64,000 bases of DNA from NCBI GenBank assembly GCA_900550545.1, contig URSS01000005.1:1-64000 (forward strand), written 5' to 3'. Numbering within the stretch: position 1 is the first letter of the stretch; every line of letters begins with the position of its first letter. Source of the DNA: an uncultured Lachnobacterium sp. Its GTDB lineage: Bacteria; Bacillota; Clostridia; Lachnospirales; Lachnospiraceae. Below the pieces are notes generated by a model, which was not told the DNA's origin, did not search any database, and saw nothing but the letters and a program-made list of their open reading frames with translations. A program made the position numbers and the translations under genes. Of the stretch, positions 37,125 through 46,992 are shown piece after piece.

Positions 37125-39519
37125 ATGCTCCCTCATTTCTTAAGAAATATAATCTATATGGATTTTGATGAACCATATAACAGATAAAGTTATCATCTTC
37201 ATAATATACGTTCACATCATTTGGATAACTTTCTGAAAAATTCCGGCACCAGTAATACATTTTTGACTCCAGAATCGATCTGCTCGTCAAATCCGAATAT
37301 GACTGTGATTCCTTCGAAAAAATAAGCATAGCAGAATTCGCCAGCGTCTTGGAGATTCCTGCTTTTTTAATATTATCGCCTTCGCTTGTATAAATCTCCT
37401 GATAGTATTGTGAGTATTTTTCAGCAGCAAGCCATTCCGGTCCGGTGAAGAAATGACTTTGTGCATACTGAATCGGTTTCTTTTCCACATAGAAGAACAG
37501 ATACTGCGTCGGCAGTGTATAACCATCACTGTTTAATTTACGCAGAAAATTCAACATCTCTTCATGCCGTCCATATTCTACAACCTGATGCAGTTCATCG
37601 GTTGTAGAAATAATTGTATAACTGTTGTTCGGGAAATTTGTTGTTATATTATTGGTAACGTCTACTACGGAATTGTACCTTGTCAATTCATAATACAAAT
37701 ATCCGTGATAAACTCCAAAATAATTGGTCGCAACATAAATTCCTGCTGTACAAAGCAAACTTAAGATTGGCAGCGTAATGCGCAATATCGTCTGTCCAAT
37801 CAGGAAAATCAATGCGTCCACCGGTATGGCCATCATTGCTAAGATCAAAAGCTGTTCTGTCGAACACAGTCTTGCTCCCGCGATAATTTCCGGCAGTCCC
37901 AGAAATGGTGCTGCATACAAAATCATAAATACGACTGAAGATAATATCATTCCAAAATAACTTTCAAACGGAAGCTTCCGGCATGCAATCAGTGTAACAA
38001 TCCAGCTGATTCCTCCAAACATCAATGCCAATACTGTAAATTTAATGATCCATGCCGCACGTTCTTCTCCATACAGTGTCGCATATCCATATGTATAGGT
38101 TTCCTGCGCATAGTGAACAATTTTTTCCCAGATTTTCTCCCCGTATCCTTTCACTTTCTGCATCATGGAAGGTTCTACAGCCGGCTGCTGCATGTTACTG
38201 ATTTCCGATGGCACTTGTGTGGATTGTATATTATTTAATTCGCTATTATCTGAAATCTCACTGCTTCGCTCGGTTTCTTCTTCCTGATTGATCAGTTCCT
38301 GTGCCTGCTGGGCTCTTCCTTCTTTCGTATCCTCACCGCTTATGACATTTAATGCCCAGCCAATCGATCCCTGAAACGATGTACCCGTAGCAAAAGCCAC
38401 TCCCATCGGCACCGCTGGAATAAGAACTCCAATGACAGCCGCAGCAATCAGCGAACGTAAATTGCCCCTTTTAAATAATCGATGGATTCCGAACACAACA
38501 AATGACGCACACAGGAAAAATGCCATAATTGTTACATAAAAGTGGATTGCAAACGATGTTGCCAATGCCATCATAAACAAAAACAGATCCCCATCCCAGA
38601 CAATCCACTTGCTCTTTCCGTTTCCTTTCCGCTGCTCACGCTCCCCACGCAGATATCGGATCAAAAATAATGCACACAAAAACTGTGTATATAAACCAAA
38701 TTCCTGTGGTAACGTCCACTGTAGTCTTGACATACTGAACACTTCATCAACACACACCAGATCAAGTGTCAGAAATGCAGCAAGAATCAACAGAATTGTA
38801 TAACGGGACTTCATAAACTCTTTGAACAGACAATAGATTGCCAGTAAAAACGTAACAATATGGATTCCCGCCAGAAAAAGCAGACAACTGTATACCCGGA
38901 TACCGAACACTACATGCATTGCATAGATAAAACAATGCATTGCCTCCGGATAGATTCCTGCGGAAAATGCTTTTCCTTCTATCAGACCATATATCCATGC
39001 ATGATGCGTATACATATCACCAAATCCATACGAATGATCCATAAAAGCACCGTATGAAAAATATATCATGCCAAATACCAGAATACACAAAAGTACAAAA
39101 TATTCTATTTTGTGTCCTTTCAGCTTTTTGGATGCCTGCTTAAAAAATTTCTTTATGCAATGCCCCGCTTTTTGCGTTGCACGTAAAGCATATAATTTCC
39201 ATCCCCTTGTTCCAATTAATAACTGATGCAGATGGACAAGTCCCGTGTCACTCCACTTCTTTCCCCATAACAGGGAGGCTAAGACACTACCGTAAAACAA
39301 AAACCAAACCAGCCACTTATGTAATATATGAAGTACACCTAATCCCAATACGCAAGTGCTGATGAGCATAATGGAAACCGTAGAACAAAAAGCGAATCGA
39401 TATGTACGGCTTTTTCCTTTTAAATGTTTGCGAAATAATACCGATGGCCATGCATACATCAAAGCAACATATGCCAATAGTACTTTCACAAACTCTCCAG
39501 CCCAATATGCTGTATTCAT
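37114..39519 (-). CDS. Large polytopic membrane protein of the exopolysaccharide operon
   Basis: The 801-residue protein has about thirteen predicted membrane spans and, in the middle (about residues 395-450), a polar Glu/Gln/Ser-rich loop. The last 200 residues are largely soluble (NSVVDVTNNITTNFPNNSYTIISTTDELHQV; SRSILESKMYYWCRNFSES). The overall shape, spans in the first two thirds followed by an outer domain, resembles membrane-embedded GT-C glycosyltransferases and polymer ligases, but I cannot identify a catalytic motif with confidence. The start has an AAAGGAGGA site 61 nt after the nucleotidyltransferase gene. Confidence 0.75.
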   Translation of the reverse strand: MNTAYWAGEFVKVLLAYVALMYAWPSVLFRKHLKGKSRTYRFAFCSTVSIMLISTCVLGLGVLHILHKWLVWFLFYGSVLASLLWGKKWSDTGLVHLHQLLIGTRGWKLYALRATQKAGHCIKKFFKQASKKLKGHKIEYFVLLCILVFGMIYFSYGAFMDHSYGFGDMYTHHAWIYGLIEGKAFSAGIYPEAMHCFIYAMHVVFGIRVYSCLLFLAGIHIVTFLLAIYCLFKEFMKSRYTILLILAAFLTLDLVCVDEVFSMSRLQWTLPQEFGLYTQFLCALFLIRYLRGEREQRKGNGKSKWIVWDGDLFLFMMALATSFAIHFYVTIMAFFLCASFVVFGIHRLFKRGNLRSLIAAAVIGVLIPAVPMGVAFATGTSFQGSIGWALNVISGEDTKEGRAQQAQELINQEEETERSSEISDNSELNNIQSTQVPSEISNMQQPAVEPSMMQKVKGYGEKIWEKIVHYAQETYTYGYATLYGEERAAWIIKFTVLALMFGGISWIVTLIACRKLPFESYFGMILSSVVFMILYAAPFLGLPEIIAGARLCSTEQLLILAMMAIPVDALIFLIGQTILRITLPILSLLCTAGIYVATNYFGVYHGYLYYELTRYNSVVDVTNNITTNFPNNSYTIISTTDELHQVVEYGRHEEMLNFLRKLNSDGYTLPTQYLFFYVEKKPIQYAQSHFFTGPEWLAAEKYSQYYQEIYTSEGDNIKKAGISKTLANSAMLIFSKESQSYSDLTSRSILESKMYYWCRNFSESYPNDVNVYYEDDNFICYMVHQNPYRLYFLRNEGAYEN

Positions 39520-39580
39520 TTGGTTTTCCTCCTTTCCTTGATTTCTTCACTATGAAATATTCCGGACCTCTCCCAGCACA

Positions 39581-40777
39581 TTATCGAAACAGGTGAATCT
39601 GTTCCATGAATTTACTGCGCTTATGCGTTTTCTTCATAATCGCCCGACTGGATGTCCCCCGGACTTTTCGATTCCGGTATAAAAATCCACATAATGTCAT
39701 AACCCATAACGCCGGATACAAAACAATACACCGGCTCGCCTTTGGATATGTCAGTTTCATCTGATGATGAAACTCTCTTATATAATCTGTCAGTTTTGTT
39801 CCACGAAGCACGACCATACGGTCTGTGTCAGAATGTCCAAACTCTTCTGCTTCGAATACTTCTTTCATAAAAGAAGTCACTGTCTTTTTATCGAAAGACT
39901 CCCTGTCTACAAGAAATGCTACCTTTTTTCTGTCGAGTTGTAAATATTTCACACACACAGCGGTAATTATGGAAGCAAATCCAATCAGCCCACTTCCTTC
40001 CAGAAGCTGTATAAAGGTATCTTTTTCCTCTTTGCACACTGGCTTTTCCCAGAAGACTACCCAGTCGCATAAAAGTTTTAATCCAAATCCGGCACGCAAA
40101 AAATGCTGTAACATATGGAGCAGTAAATAAAATGCCTGATAGGCATCTGTTGCCAGTTCAAATGTAACTCCCATGACATCCTGCAATTTCCGATGTTCAA
40201 AAAAAGAGGCCTGGCATTGTTGTAAATAAGCATTTATCTTCTCGCTGTCAAACGCTTCTGCCAAGGTAACGTGGAGTTCCACTTCAATGCCGTCATCACC
40301 GGTACATGCAATATGATGATTGGCTGCCTGATGTTCCTTTTTGTGAAATCCATGCTTTTCAAGAATTTCACATGCACGCTCCGCTTCTTCCTTATTCTTC
40401 ATAAGAATATCAACATCACCCGATTTCCGGTATTCCGGTACCGGATAGAAAGCTGCCACTCCGCTTCCTTTCAAAAGGATTGCATCAATCCCGTGTTCTT
40501 TCAGTTCCTCGATAATGGATTTACTCAGAAACAGTAACCGGTAACTTTGCTGTACGGTCTGTTGCCCCTTTTGTTCCAAAATCATCCGCTGTGCCTGTGG
40601 AAGATCTGCCTCCTCCAGAATATCAAATAAAAATGGCAGCACTTTGTGCTTTTCTGCCACTTGCATCAATGCATTCCAGTCAATTTTTCTGTCGGAATCA
40701 AAGCTTTTTTTCCCATGCAATGCAAGGGATAGTATTTTGCATAATTCTGTTTCCTCGCTATTCAACAGTTGTTCCAT
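39581..40777 (-). CDS. NTP_transf_5-family nucleotidyltransferase
   Basis: The 398-residue cytoplasmic protein has the signature of this nucleotidyltransferase family: AILLKGSGVAAFYPVPEYRKSGDVDILM (here quoted in parts as LLKGSGVAAFYP and RKSGDVDIL), with the paired Asp residues that hold catalytic metal, then a helical domain with VELHVTLAEAF. Family members often occur with PqqD-like and HPr-kinase-like proteins in exopolysaccharide or peptide-modification loci. A PqqD-like gene heads this same operon. No HPr-kinase relative was found. It overlaps the flippase gene by 20 nt. Confidence 0.82.
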   Translation of the reverse strand: MEQLLNSEETELCKILSLALHGKKSFDSDRKIDWNALMQVAEKHKVLPFLFDILEEADLPQAQRMILEQKGQQTVQQSYRLLFLSKSIIEELKEHGIDAILLKGSGVAAFYPVPEYRKSGDVDILMKNKEEAERACEILEKHGFHKKEHQAANHHIACTGDDGIEVELHVTLAEAFDSEKINAYLQQCQASFFEHRKLQDVMGVTFELATDAYQAFYLLLHMLQHFLRAGFGLKLLCDWVVFWEKPVCKEEKDTFIQLLEGSGLIGFASIITAVCVKYLQLDRKKVAFLVDRESFDKKTVTSFMKEVFEAEEFGHSDTDRMVVLRGTKLTDYIREFHHQMKLTYPKASRCIVLYPALWVMTLCGFLYRNRKVRGTSSRAIMKKTHKRSKFMEQIHLFR

Positions 40778-42311
40778 GAACCGGTCTCCTATTTTTTATG
40801 ATTCTCTTTGCGATTCGAATTACTTTTTGAAATTCCTGCTTACGAAAATAAAACAGCAAAAGCAATACATTCGGAATAACCACACATATTCCCAGCCGCA
40901 CGACAAGCTGCACAATTACATTTCCCTGCACCATGCCACATACAACATCCGTTATCAGCCACGCAACACCAATCCCCAATGTATAAATAAAATATTGCAG
41001 ATAGAAATGGTATGGTGAGCGATTCAACCGGTGTCGGTACAATACATACGGCTCCACCCAGACAGATGTCAGCATCGTGCTGAAAAACGTACCTGCAAAA
41101 ACGCCAAATGTGCCAAATCTCGATACAAGCACAAGAGAAATTACTAGATTTAAAATGGCCTCCACGATTGCTTTGTACCGATCGAACCAGAATAATCCCA
41201 TGGAATCCCGGAAGGTCAATGCTGCCTTTCTGGTTCCATTAATGAAGAAATTAATACAAAGAATCAAAACGATTTCTTTTGTAAACAAATAATTCTTTCC
41301 AAATGCAATCTCAACAAATGGATTTAATAATTCAAACAAACAGATTGCTGCAAATCCATATAACCACTGCCCGATGAAAAATGCAATATCAAATACATTC
41401 TTTATAGCATCCGAATCTTCCGTTGCTCCCAGATTTCCAACACTTGCCGTAATGCCCTGAAAAATCTGATCCAACACCTGCCGCACAGAACCTATGACAA
41501 GATAATAATTCGAGTAGATACCCACGCTGACAACTCCGACAAAGGAAGATATCAACAAATTGTCTGTGTTGTTCACAATCACATTGCCAATCTTGTGCAT
41601 CATCATTGCCCGGATATTGCGATAAATGCTCTTTTTTTCTTCCCTACCCATTTTTTCATGGCAAGGTTCCTTCAGATATGGGAACAGTTTATCCGCTTTC
41701 CATGAAATTGCAATATTCGATAAAACTGTGCAGATAATATAGATACTTAAAAAGAGTATGAAGTTACGGGTAACCAAAAGAACAATGATCTGGCACACAT
41801 CCTGTATCAGCAAAAAAATTGTCTGGTAAACCAATACAATATAGTTCATTTGATGCGCATCGATCAGCGTTCTTTTATATACTAACAAATAAGACAATAC
41901 TGAATTTGAAAGATACAGCAGATAGATCAATATTAAATGATCCACATCCGGACGATTCTTCATCAGAACATCCATAAACGGGATCAAAGCAAGTCCAACT
42001 ACTGTAACACACAGTGCAGTTGCCCGATAAAAATTCTGATACATCCGCATCAACTGTTGCTGCTTCTTTGTGTCTTTCTGTGCTATCGGCAGATACAATG
42101 CATAGGTGATCGCCGTTCCCACTCCGAGTTCCGTTAGCGATAATACATTTAAAATGTCGGTAAATAATCCATTAATTCCAACATAGTTTTCGTTAAGTAC
42201 ATGCGTGAATACCACGCGGGTAACAAACCCCATGAGAATGGCAATGATTCTGGAAATAAGTGCAACCGTAGTATTTATTGCGGAATATTCTGTTCTGCTT
42301 TTTTTCCCCAC
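40758..42311 (-). CDS. Wzx-like polysaccharide flippase (MATE/MOP superfamily)
   Basis: The 517-residue protein has about 12-14 membrane spans (AINTTVALISRIIAILMGF; VFTHVLNENYVGINGLFTDIL; ASVGNLGATED; FWFDRYKAIVEAILNLVIS) typical of O-antigen and teichoic acid flippases. It would move lipid-linked glycan units across the membrane. It is distinct from the PelG transporter at 46989-48464, so the operon encodes two exporters. Confidence 0.9.
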   Translation of the reverse strand: MGKKSRTEYSAINTTVALISRIIAILMGFVTRVVFTHVLNENYVGINGLFTDILNVLSLTELGVGTAITYALYLPIAQKDTKKQQQLMRMYQNFYRATALCVTVVGLALIPFMDVLMKNRPDVDHLILIYLLYLSNSVLSYLLVYKRTLIDAHQMNYIVLVYQTIFLLIQDVCQIIVLLVTRNFILFLSIYIICTVLSNIAISWKADKLFPYLKEPCHEKMGREEKKSIYRNIRAMMMHKIGNVIVNNTDNLLISSFVGVVSVGIYSNYYLVIGSVRQVLDQIFQGITASVGNLGATEDSDAIKNVFDIAFFIGQWLYGFAAICLFELLNPFVEIAFGKNYLFTKEIVLILCINFFINGTRKAALTFRDSMGLFWFDRYKAIVEAILNLVISLVLVSRFGTFGVFAGTFFSTMLTSVWVEPYVLYRHRLNRSPYHFYLQYFIYTLGIGVAWLITDVVCGMVQGNVIVQLVVRLGICVVIPNVLLLLFYFRKQEFQKVIRIAKRIIKNRRPVHGTTVE

Positions 42312-42335
42312 GATGATACACTCCTTTCCATCCCT

Positions 42336-43370
42336 TTATTTTTCGAATGATGATTTTTCCGGGAATATGTTCTCAAATGCCTTCTGCAACTGCTCCCTGG
42401 CTCTGTCAAAATCAATCTTTTGATTACTGTCATTGATGCATACTGCTTTACATTTCCTCTTTTGTATACATTTTGTCAATCGAATATTCTGATTATCAAC
42501 ATTGAAATATCTGAGATACTTTCCGATATTTTTTGGAACAAAATTACCCGTAAGCTTCTGCCATTCCCGCAGAACGTACTGGTTTACATCCTCCCGGCTC
42601 CGGAATTTATGCTGGCAGGTTCTGTCCAACAGTTCCGGTTCTTTCTCCCATATGGTTTCGTAGGTGCTTTTGCACAACGGCGATGGTCCGTGTACGGTAT
42701 AAAATCCAGTGAACAACGGAAATGCAAGTTCCAGAAAATTATAACAAAAATACAGAAACGGATATCCCACATGAAAATATTTCAGCGGCTGTTTCCTTAT
42801 ATTCTCTCTCTTACGAAAATACTTTGCAAGCATCATCGCATTATTCAGATAGATATATGGCATCACATCATTTTCTGTGTTTGCCACATCCGGCTGTAGT
42901 GCAAGCATATCTTTTGGCTTTCCATTTACAAAGAAATCCTGCGGCAACACTTGCTTCAGCAAAAATATATCATCATTGAAATACACAAAATGTTCAGACA
43001 GTCCCGGGATTCTATGAAAATTCAGTTCGATGGTATGCGAGTTAAAAGTCGGAAGATACTGCTCGGGAATATACGCATTGTGATTGACAATAACAAGCTT
43101 CGGATTACTCGTATCCAGCCACTTTGGCAAATGTCCGCAGGTCACAAAATAAATTTTGTGAACCCATGGCGCATTCTTCTCTACGCCGCGAAACCAGTAC
43201 TGCAAATTGTCCCAGTCACGATATCGTTCGTCCCGGTCATCGCATAGAAGCTGTTTTTCATCTCTGCGTGCATACCATTCTTTTTCTCTTTTCCACTTTT
43301 GATCGTTGCCATCTACCCATGCAATCACAAAATCAATTGGTTCATTACTTTGTTTCATCTGTCTTTCCAT
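42336..43370 (-). CDS. Stealth-family hexose-1-phosphate transferase
   Basis: The 344-residue protein shows the Stealth conserved regions: CR1 IDFVIAWVDGND, CR2 beginning RYRDWDNLQYWFRGVEKNAPW and including GHLPKWLD, NHNAYIPEQYLPTFNSHTIE and YFNDDIFL, then CR3/CR4 around HGPSPLCKSTYETIWEKEP. Stealth enzymes join sugars through phosphodiester bonds from nucleotide sugars in capsules and related glycans. This implies that the product of the operon contains a phosphodiester-linked glycan. It lies between the DUF4832 and flippase genes with 16- and 24-nt gaps. Confidence 0.92.
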   Translation of the reverse strand: MERQMKQSNEPIDFVIAWVDGNDQKWKREKEWYARRDEKQLLCDDRDERYRDWDNLQYWFRGVEKNAPWVHKIYFVTCGHLPKWLDTSNPKLVIVNHNAYIPEQYLPTFNSHTIELNFHRIPGLSEHFVYFNDDIFLLKQVLPQDFFVNGKPKDMLALQPDVANTENDVMPYIYLNNAMMLAKYFRKRENIRKQPLKYFHVGYPFLYFCYNFLELAFPLFTGFYTVHGPSPLCKSTYETIWEKEPELLDRTCQHKFRSREDVNQYVLREWQKLTGNFVPKNIGKYLRYFNVDNQNIRLTKCIQKRKCKAVCINDSNQKIDFDRAREQLQKAFENIFPEKSSFEK

Positions 43371-43386
43371 TTTCTATAACTTCCAT

Positions 43387-44655
43387 TTATACAGCATCCA
43401 GCCTGCCAAGATATAACTCCCTGTCTTTTTGTTGCCCCACAAAATAAAGTTTTGCATTATCTTTTCTTCGTCTGGTCTCTAAATACAGCTCATATGCCAC
43501 ATCTTTTACGAGACAGGAAAAATCAATCACAATCTCCCGCCGTTCATCCGGCAGAATATTTCCAAAACCCGTTGTAAGATCCATATATGCAACATCGCCA
43601 TCGCTGCCTTTTGCGATGATCCTTGCTTTGCAACTGTCATACAGCGGTGCAAAACCGGTGTTGGCAACAACCAGTATGAGCTGCTTTTTCTTCCAGGCCA
43701 TCCGCTTTACTTCCAGACGATATCCCAGATGGTTTCCCACATAATCATACAGGCTTTCTCCATCTTCCACCTTAATTTCTTTCCACATATCCAGAAATCG
43801 CGGATCATAAATACTGTTCAGATAAGAAACCTGCATTTTTCTCAGATAAGATATCACTTCCGAAGAAATATCTCCCTCCACTTGTGGAAACAGAACTTCT
43901 CCACCTAATGGTACCTGTGTCATCTGCTTATGCATATAATGCAGTTCGTCCTCCATACGCCACGCATCCATCCATGCGCTTTCTTCTCTTGATGCAGTTC
44001 CAAATGTCCCCATGTCGGTATCATCCGCAAGCATTGCGTCATTGTAAAGTCCATAGACATCCGTTTTTTCTTCCGGTGCATACATCATACGTGTAAACGC
44101 CGGTTTGCGCAACGCGATACGGATCATCCCGCTTGTTGCCTGCCACCATGTCTCTGTAAGTTTTTGAATCTGTTTCGGATGCATGAACTTCGAGGAGTGC
44201 ATCTCTCCCCAGCTTCCGATAAAGATTCCCTGCGATACCAGAATGCTTTTTGCATAGGTTGAAACCACCGGTCCTAACTGCTGCATATGTTCCATCACGC
44301 GCATCAGCGTGGATGGCTCAGAAGCCAGTCCATTTCCATTGGTGTCATAACAAATACGAAGTATGATATCTTTTTTTGCATTCTGAAACCGTTTCAATAT
44401 CATCTCGGTAAAAAGCAATGTATCCCTGTCAATTTCTTTTTCCCGAAACTGCCCGATGTCCAACCGTAACAAAACGAGTGATTCCTGTTCTTCCAACGGA
44501 AGCCATTTTAACTGTTCCACATCTTTCTTTCCCGGACAGAATGTATATATATGATACCAGCCACGCCCCGGACTGTAGTATGGCTGCAGTTGTGTGTTCT
44601 CCCGATTCAAAGCCGGTCGCAACTTGTATTTATATTCACTCTTTTTCAAAAACAT
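43387..44655 (-). CDS. DUF4832/DUF4874 protein without signal peptide
   Basis: The 422-residue protein shares landmarks with the C-terminal operon gene at 35700: GRGWYHIYTF, VSQGIFIGSWGEMHSSKF, YGLYNDAMLADDTDMGTFG, QVSYLNSIYDPRFLDMW and LGYRLEVKRM. It has no evident signal peptide, so it may act inside the cell or be a shortened form. I prefer the ATG at 44655 (MFLKKSEYKYK), with AGGG 7 nt upstream; the frame opens at 44676. The start overlaps the GT2 gene end by about 20 nt, suggesting translational coupling. Confidence 0.75.
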   Translation of the reverse strand: MFLKKSEYKYKLRPALNRENTQLQPYYSPGRGWYHIYTFCPGKKDVEQLKWLPLEEQESLVLLRLDIGQFREKEIDRDTLLFTEMILKRFQNAKKDIILRICYDTNGNGLASEPSTLMRVMEHMQQLGPVVSTYAKSILVSQGIFIGSWGEMHSSKFMHPKQIQKLTETWWQATSGMIRIALRKPAFTRMMYAPEEKTDVYGLYNDAMLADDTDMGTFGTASREESAWMDAWRMEDELHYMHKQMTQVPLGGEVLFPQVEGDISSEVISYLRKMQVSYLNSIYDPRFLDMWKEIKVEDGESLYDYVGNHLGYRLEVKRMAWKKKQLILVVANTGFAPLYDSCKARIIAKGSDGDVAYMDLTTGFGNILPDERREIVIDFSCLVKDVAYELYLETRRRKDNAKLYFVGQQKDRELYLGRLDAV

Positions 44656-45427
44656 CCTGCATCCCTGCTCCCGCATCTACTTTTAAAACCTTTATACGAA
44701 ATGTAACCGCCAAAATAGAAAACACCATACGAAACATGTACATAATCGGTTTCAATCCGTGATGCATACTGACTCCATTGTTACGCGGATGCATAACCGC
44801 CGGTACTTCCTCAATTTTAAATTCCAGAAGCAGCATCTGAACAATCATATTTGCATCCGGATACTTATCATCAAAATGTTTGTATTTGGAATAATACAGC
44901 ACTGCCTTACGATTCAGTCCCTGTAATCCCGTAGTTGGATCAGAAATCTTTTTTCCTGTAATGACACGAATCATCCACCGGAACAGACGATAAGCAATCT
45001 TCTTTTTATGAGAAGTCGGATAAGCTTCACTTTCTTTCAAAAAGCGTGACCCCAACACAATATCCGGACATCTTCCATCTGCATCCTGTTTCTTAAGTTT
45101 TTTATACAACACCGGAATATTGCAAACATCATGCTGCCCATCTGCATCCATCTGAATGACATAATGGTACTTGCGCCGGATTGCATATTTATACCCTAAC
45201 TGTAATGCACTTCCATACCCCAGATTAAACACATGGGTTACTAACGTATATCCCCGTGCTTTTACCAGCCAGTTTGTAGCGTCAGAAGAAGCGTCATTCA
45301 TTACCAGCACATCTGCATATTTGCAGATTCCCGCCTGCTCCAGCTGTTCGAGTACCTTTCCTATATTCTTTTCTTCGTTGTAGGCTGGCATAATAATCAG
45401 TAATTCTTTATGTCCTTTTTTATCCAT
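44636..45427 (-). CDS. GT2-family glycosyltransferase (dolichol-phosphate-mannose synthase type)
   Basis: The 263-residue protein has the GT-A motifs LLIIMPAYNEEKNIGKVL, DVLVMNDASSDAT, the DADGQHD metal site and the GSRFLKESEAYPTSHKK and GKKISDPTTGLQGLNR motifs of polyprenyl-phosphate glycosyltransferases. It probably loads a sugar onto a lipid carrier or onto the growing glycan. The last 20 residues lack strong membrane spans. It is encoded with the DUF2304 protein, a common partner of such enzymes. Confidence 0.92.
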   Translation of the reverse strand: MDKKGHKELLIIMPAYNEEKNIGKVLEQLEQAGICKYADVLVMNDASSDATNWLVKARGYTLVTHVFNLGYGSALQLGYKYAIRRKYHYVIQMDADGQHDVCNIPVLYKKLKKQDADGRCPDIVLGSRFLKESEAYPTSHKKKIAYRLFRWMIRVITGKKISDPTTGLQGLNRKAVLYYSKYKHFDDKYPDANMIVQMLLLEFKIEEVPAVMHPRNNGVSMHHGLKPIMYMFRMVFSILAVTFRIKVLKVDAGAGMQDVFEKE

Positions 45428-45443
45428 AGCCGTCCCTCATTTA

Positions 45444-46646
45444 TCATCTTAATAAATTATCCAGTAACTTTTTATCCTCTTCGTAAGTCACTGTACGCTG
45501 CATCGCTGCTTGTCCGAACGCATTCCGCAAATCAGGATGCTCCGCAAGCTGCCGGATAGCTTCTGCCAGTGCACCCGGTTTCAATGGACGGACAAATCCA
45601 TCCACTCCATCTGTAATCTGTTCCTCGTTGCTATCCGATGCCACAATCGCACATCCCAATGTCTGTGCTTCCTGTATCGCAATGCTTTTGCCCTCAAACA
45701 TGGTCGCATGTACATACAAATCCGTCTGCGCAAAATACGGATACGGATTATCCACAGCTCCCAAGAGAAGAAAATCTTCGGTAAGCCCCGCTTTTGCAAT
45801 CTGTTTTTCCAAATTGCTTTGCTCCGGTCCTTCTCCTAAAACATACCATCTCGCTTTAAGTCCTGCTTTTTTTAGTTTTTCCATGGTTGCAATCGCTGTC
45901 GGATATGATTTCTGTGGAGTAAGCCTTCCTACCGTAAGAATCCGGATTCCATCATAATTATCGGAAAAACCACCATAACTTTTCGCTTTTCGACGAATCA
46001 TATCCTGATTGATCACATTATGGAAAACATGAGTATATGATTTGCACTCCGGATATACTTCAAGAAATTTCTTTTCGACGTTCTCTCCAATTGGAAATAC
46101 CGCATCAAATTTTGTATAACAATCACGATCCAACTGTCTGGTATATCCTGCCTGCGTATAATCAATATGTATAAAAGCCGCCTTCTTTTTTGCATTTACA
46201 TGATCTGCAACATAGTAAGCTGATCCGCCTTCGAGATATGCCACTGCCAGATCATAGGTTTCGTTCTGTCGTTCTGCGCCATCCGCTATCATGCGCCACA
46301 AGAGTTTGTCCGGCTGTATCCGTTTTGTTTTGATCATATGACCTAATGCACGAATCATATATACAGATAACCGCAACGCATTTCCATGCACGGCTGCCGC
46401 ATGACGGATGGTTCGATACATCTGCTTTTTTCCATTCTCTTCTAATACAGAGGTTCTGATATAACGTTCATTCACCACATGTACTCCTGGCGGAAGCTGG
46501 TCAATCATTTCTCCCTGCCCCATCAGAACAAACAGTGAAAGTTCGTAAGTATCTTCTTTACCCAATTTTCGTAACAATTCCAGCAGTGCCATTTCGGCCC
46601 CCGCCCGACTCAGTGTGTTAATCACGAACAGAATCTTTTTTCTCAT
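45444..46646 (-). CDS. GT4-family glycosyltransferase
   Basis: The 400-residue GT-B enzyme begins KKILFVINTLSRAGAEMALLELL and has the acceptor-side GYTRQLDRDCYTKFDAVF region, the donor-binding block TVGRLTPQKSYPTAIATMEKL and the E-x7-E-type motif MFEGKSIAIQEAQTLGCAIVASDS. It would add a hexose or aminosugar from a nucleotide sugar. It overlaps the DUF2304 gene by 29 nt. Confidence 0.93.
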   Translation of the reverse strand: MRKKILFVINTLSRAGAEMALLELLRKLGKEDTYELSLFVLMGQGEMIDQLPPGVHVVNERYIRTSVLEENGKKQMYRTIRHAAAVHGNALRLSVYMIRALGHMIKTKRIQPDKLLWRMIADGAERQNETYDLAVAYLEGGSAYYVADHVNAKKKAAFIHIDYTQAGYTRQLDRDCYTKFDAVFPIGENVEKKFLEVYPECKSYTHVFHNVINQDMIRRKAKSYGGFSDNYDGIRILTVGRLTPQKSYPTAIATMEKLKKAGLKARWYVLGEGPEQSNLEKQIAKAGLTEDFLLLGAVDNPYPYFAQTDLYVHATMFEGKSIAIQEAQTLGCAIVASDSNEEQITDGVDGFVRPLKPGALAEAIRQLAEHPDLRNAFGQAAMQRTVTYEEDKKLLDNLLR

Positions 46647-46992
46647 CCGTCAAAATCCCCAGCTTGTGTAAAATTCTTTCATTTTCCTGATTCAAAAGCG
46701 ATACCTGCATGGCCAGCTCCTGATTTTTCATACTCAACACTGACACCGCCTTGCTTACTTTAAACAGCAAAAACAATAAAAGCAGACAAATAATAAACAT
46801 GAAGATCAAGAGGCTCTCGTTCAAATGTTTTGACACTGCAGGTACTGCTCCCGTAATCACCAGGGCAATGGAAACAAACGCCCAAATCAATGCCATACTG
46901 TCATTTAGTTTCTGTCTGGTATATGCCCAGAATGCAAGAACCAAAAACAAAATTCCGGTTCCAACCATCAAAATTCTTATTATTGTCATCAT
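46618..46992 (-). CDS. DUF2304 small membrane protein
   Basis: The 124-residue protein has three membrane spans (ILMVGTGILFLVLAFWAYTR; SMALIWAFVSIALVITGAV; LLIFMFIICLLLLFLLFKV) and a short C-terminal coiled coil. This is the DUF2304 layout, commonly next to polyprenyl-phosphate GT2 enzymes. It overlaps the pelG stop by 4 nt (ATGA), so it is translated with it. Function is unknown; it may anchor or regulate the adjacent glycosyltransferase. Confidence 0.85.
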   Translation of the reverse strand: MMTIIRILMVGTGILFLVLAFWAYTRQKLNDSMALIWAFVSIALVITGAVPAVSKHLNESLLIFMFIICLLLLFLLFKVSKAVSVLSMKNQELAMQVSLLNQENERILHKLGILTDEKKDSVRD

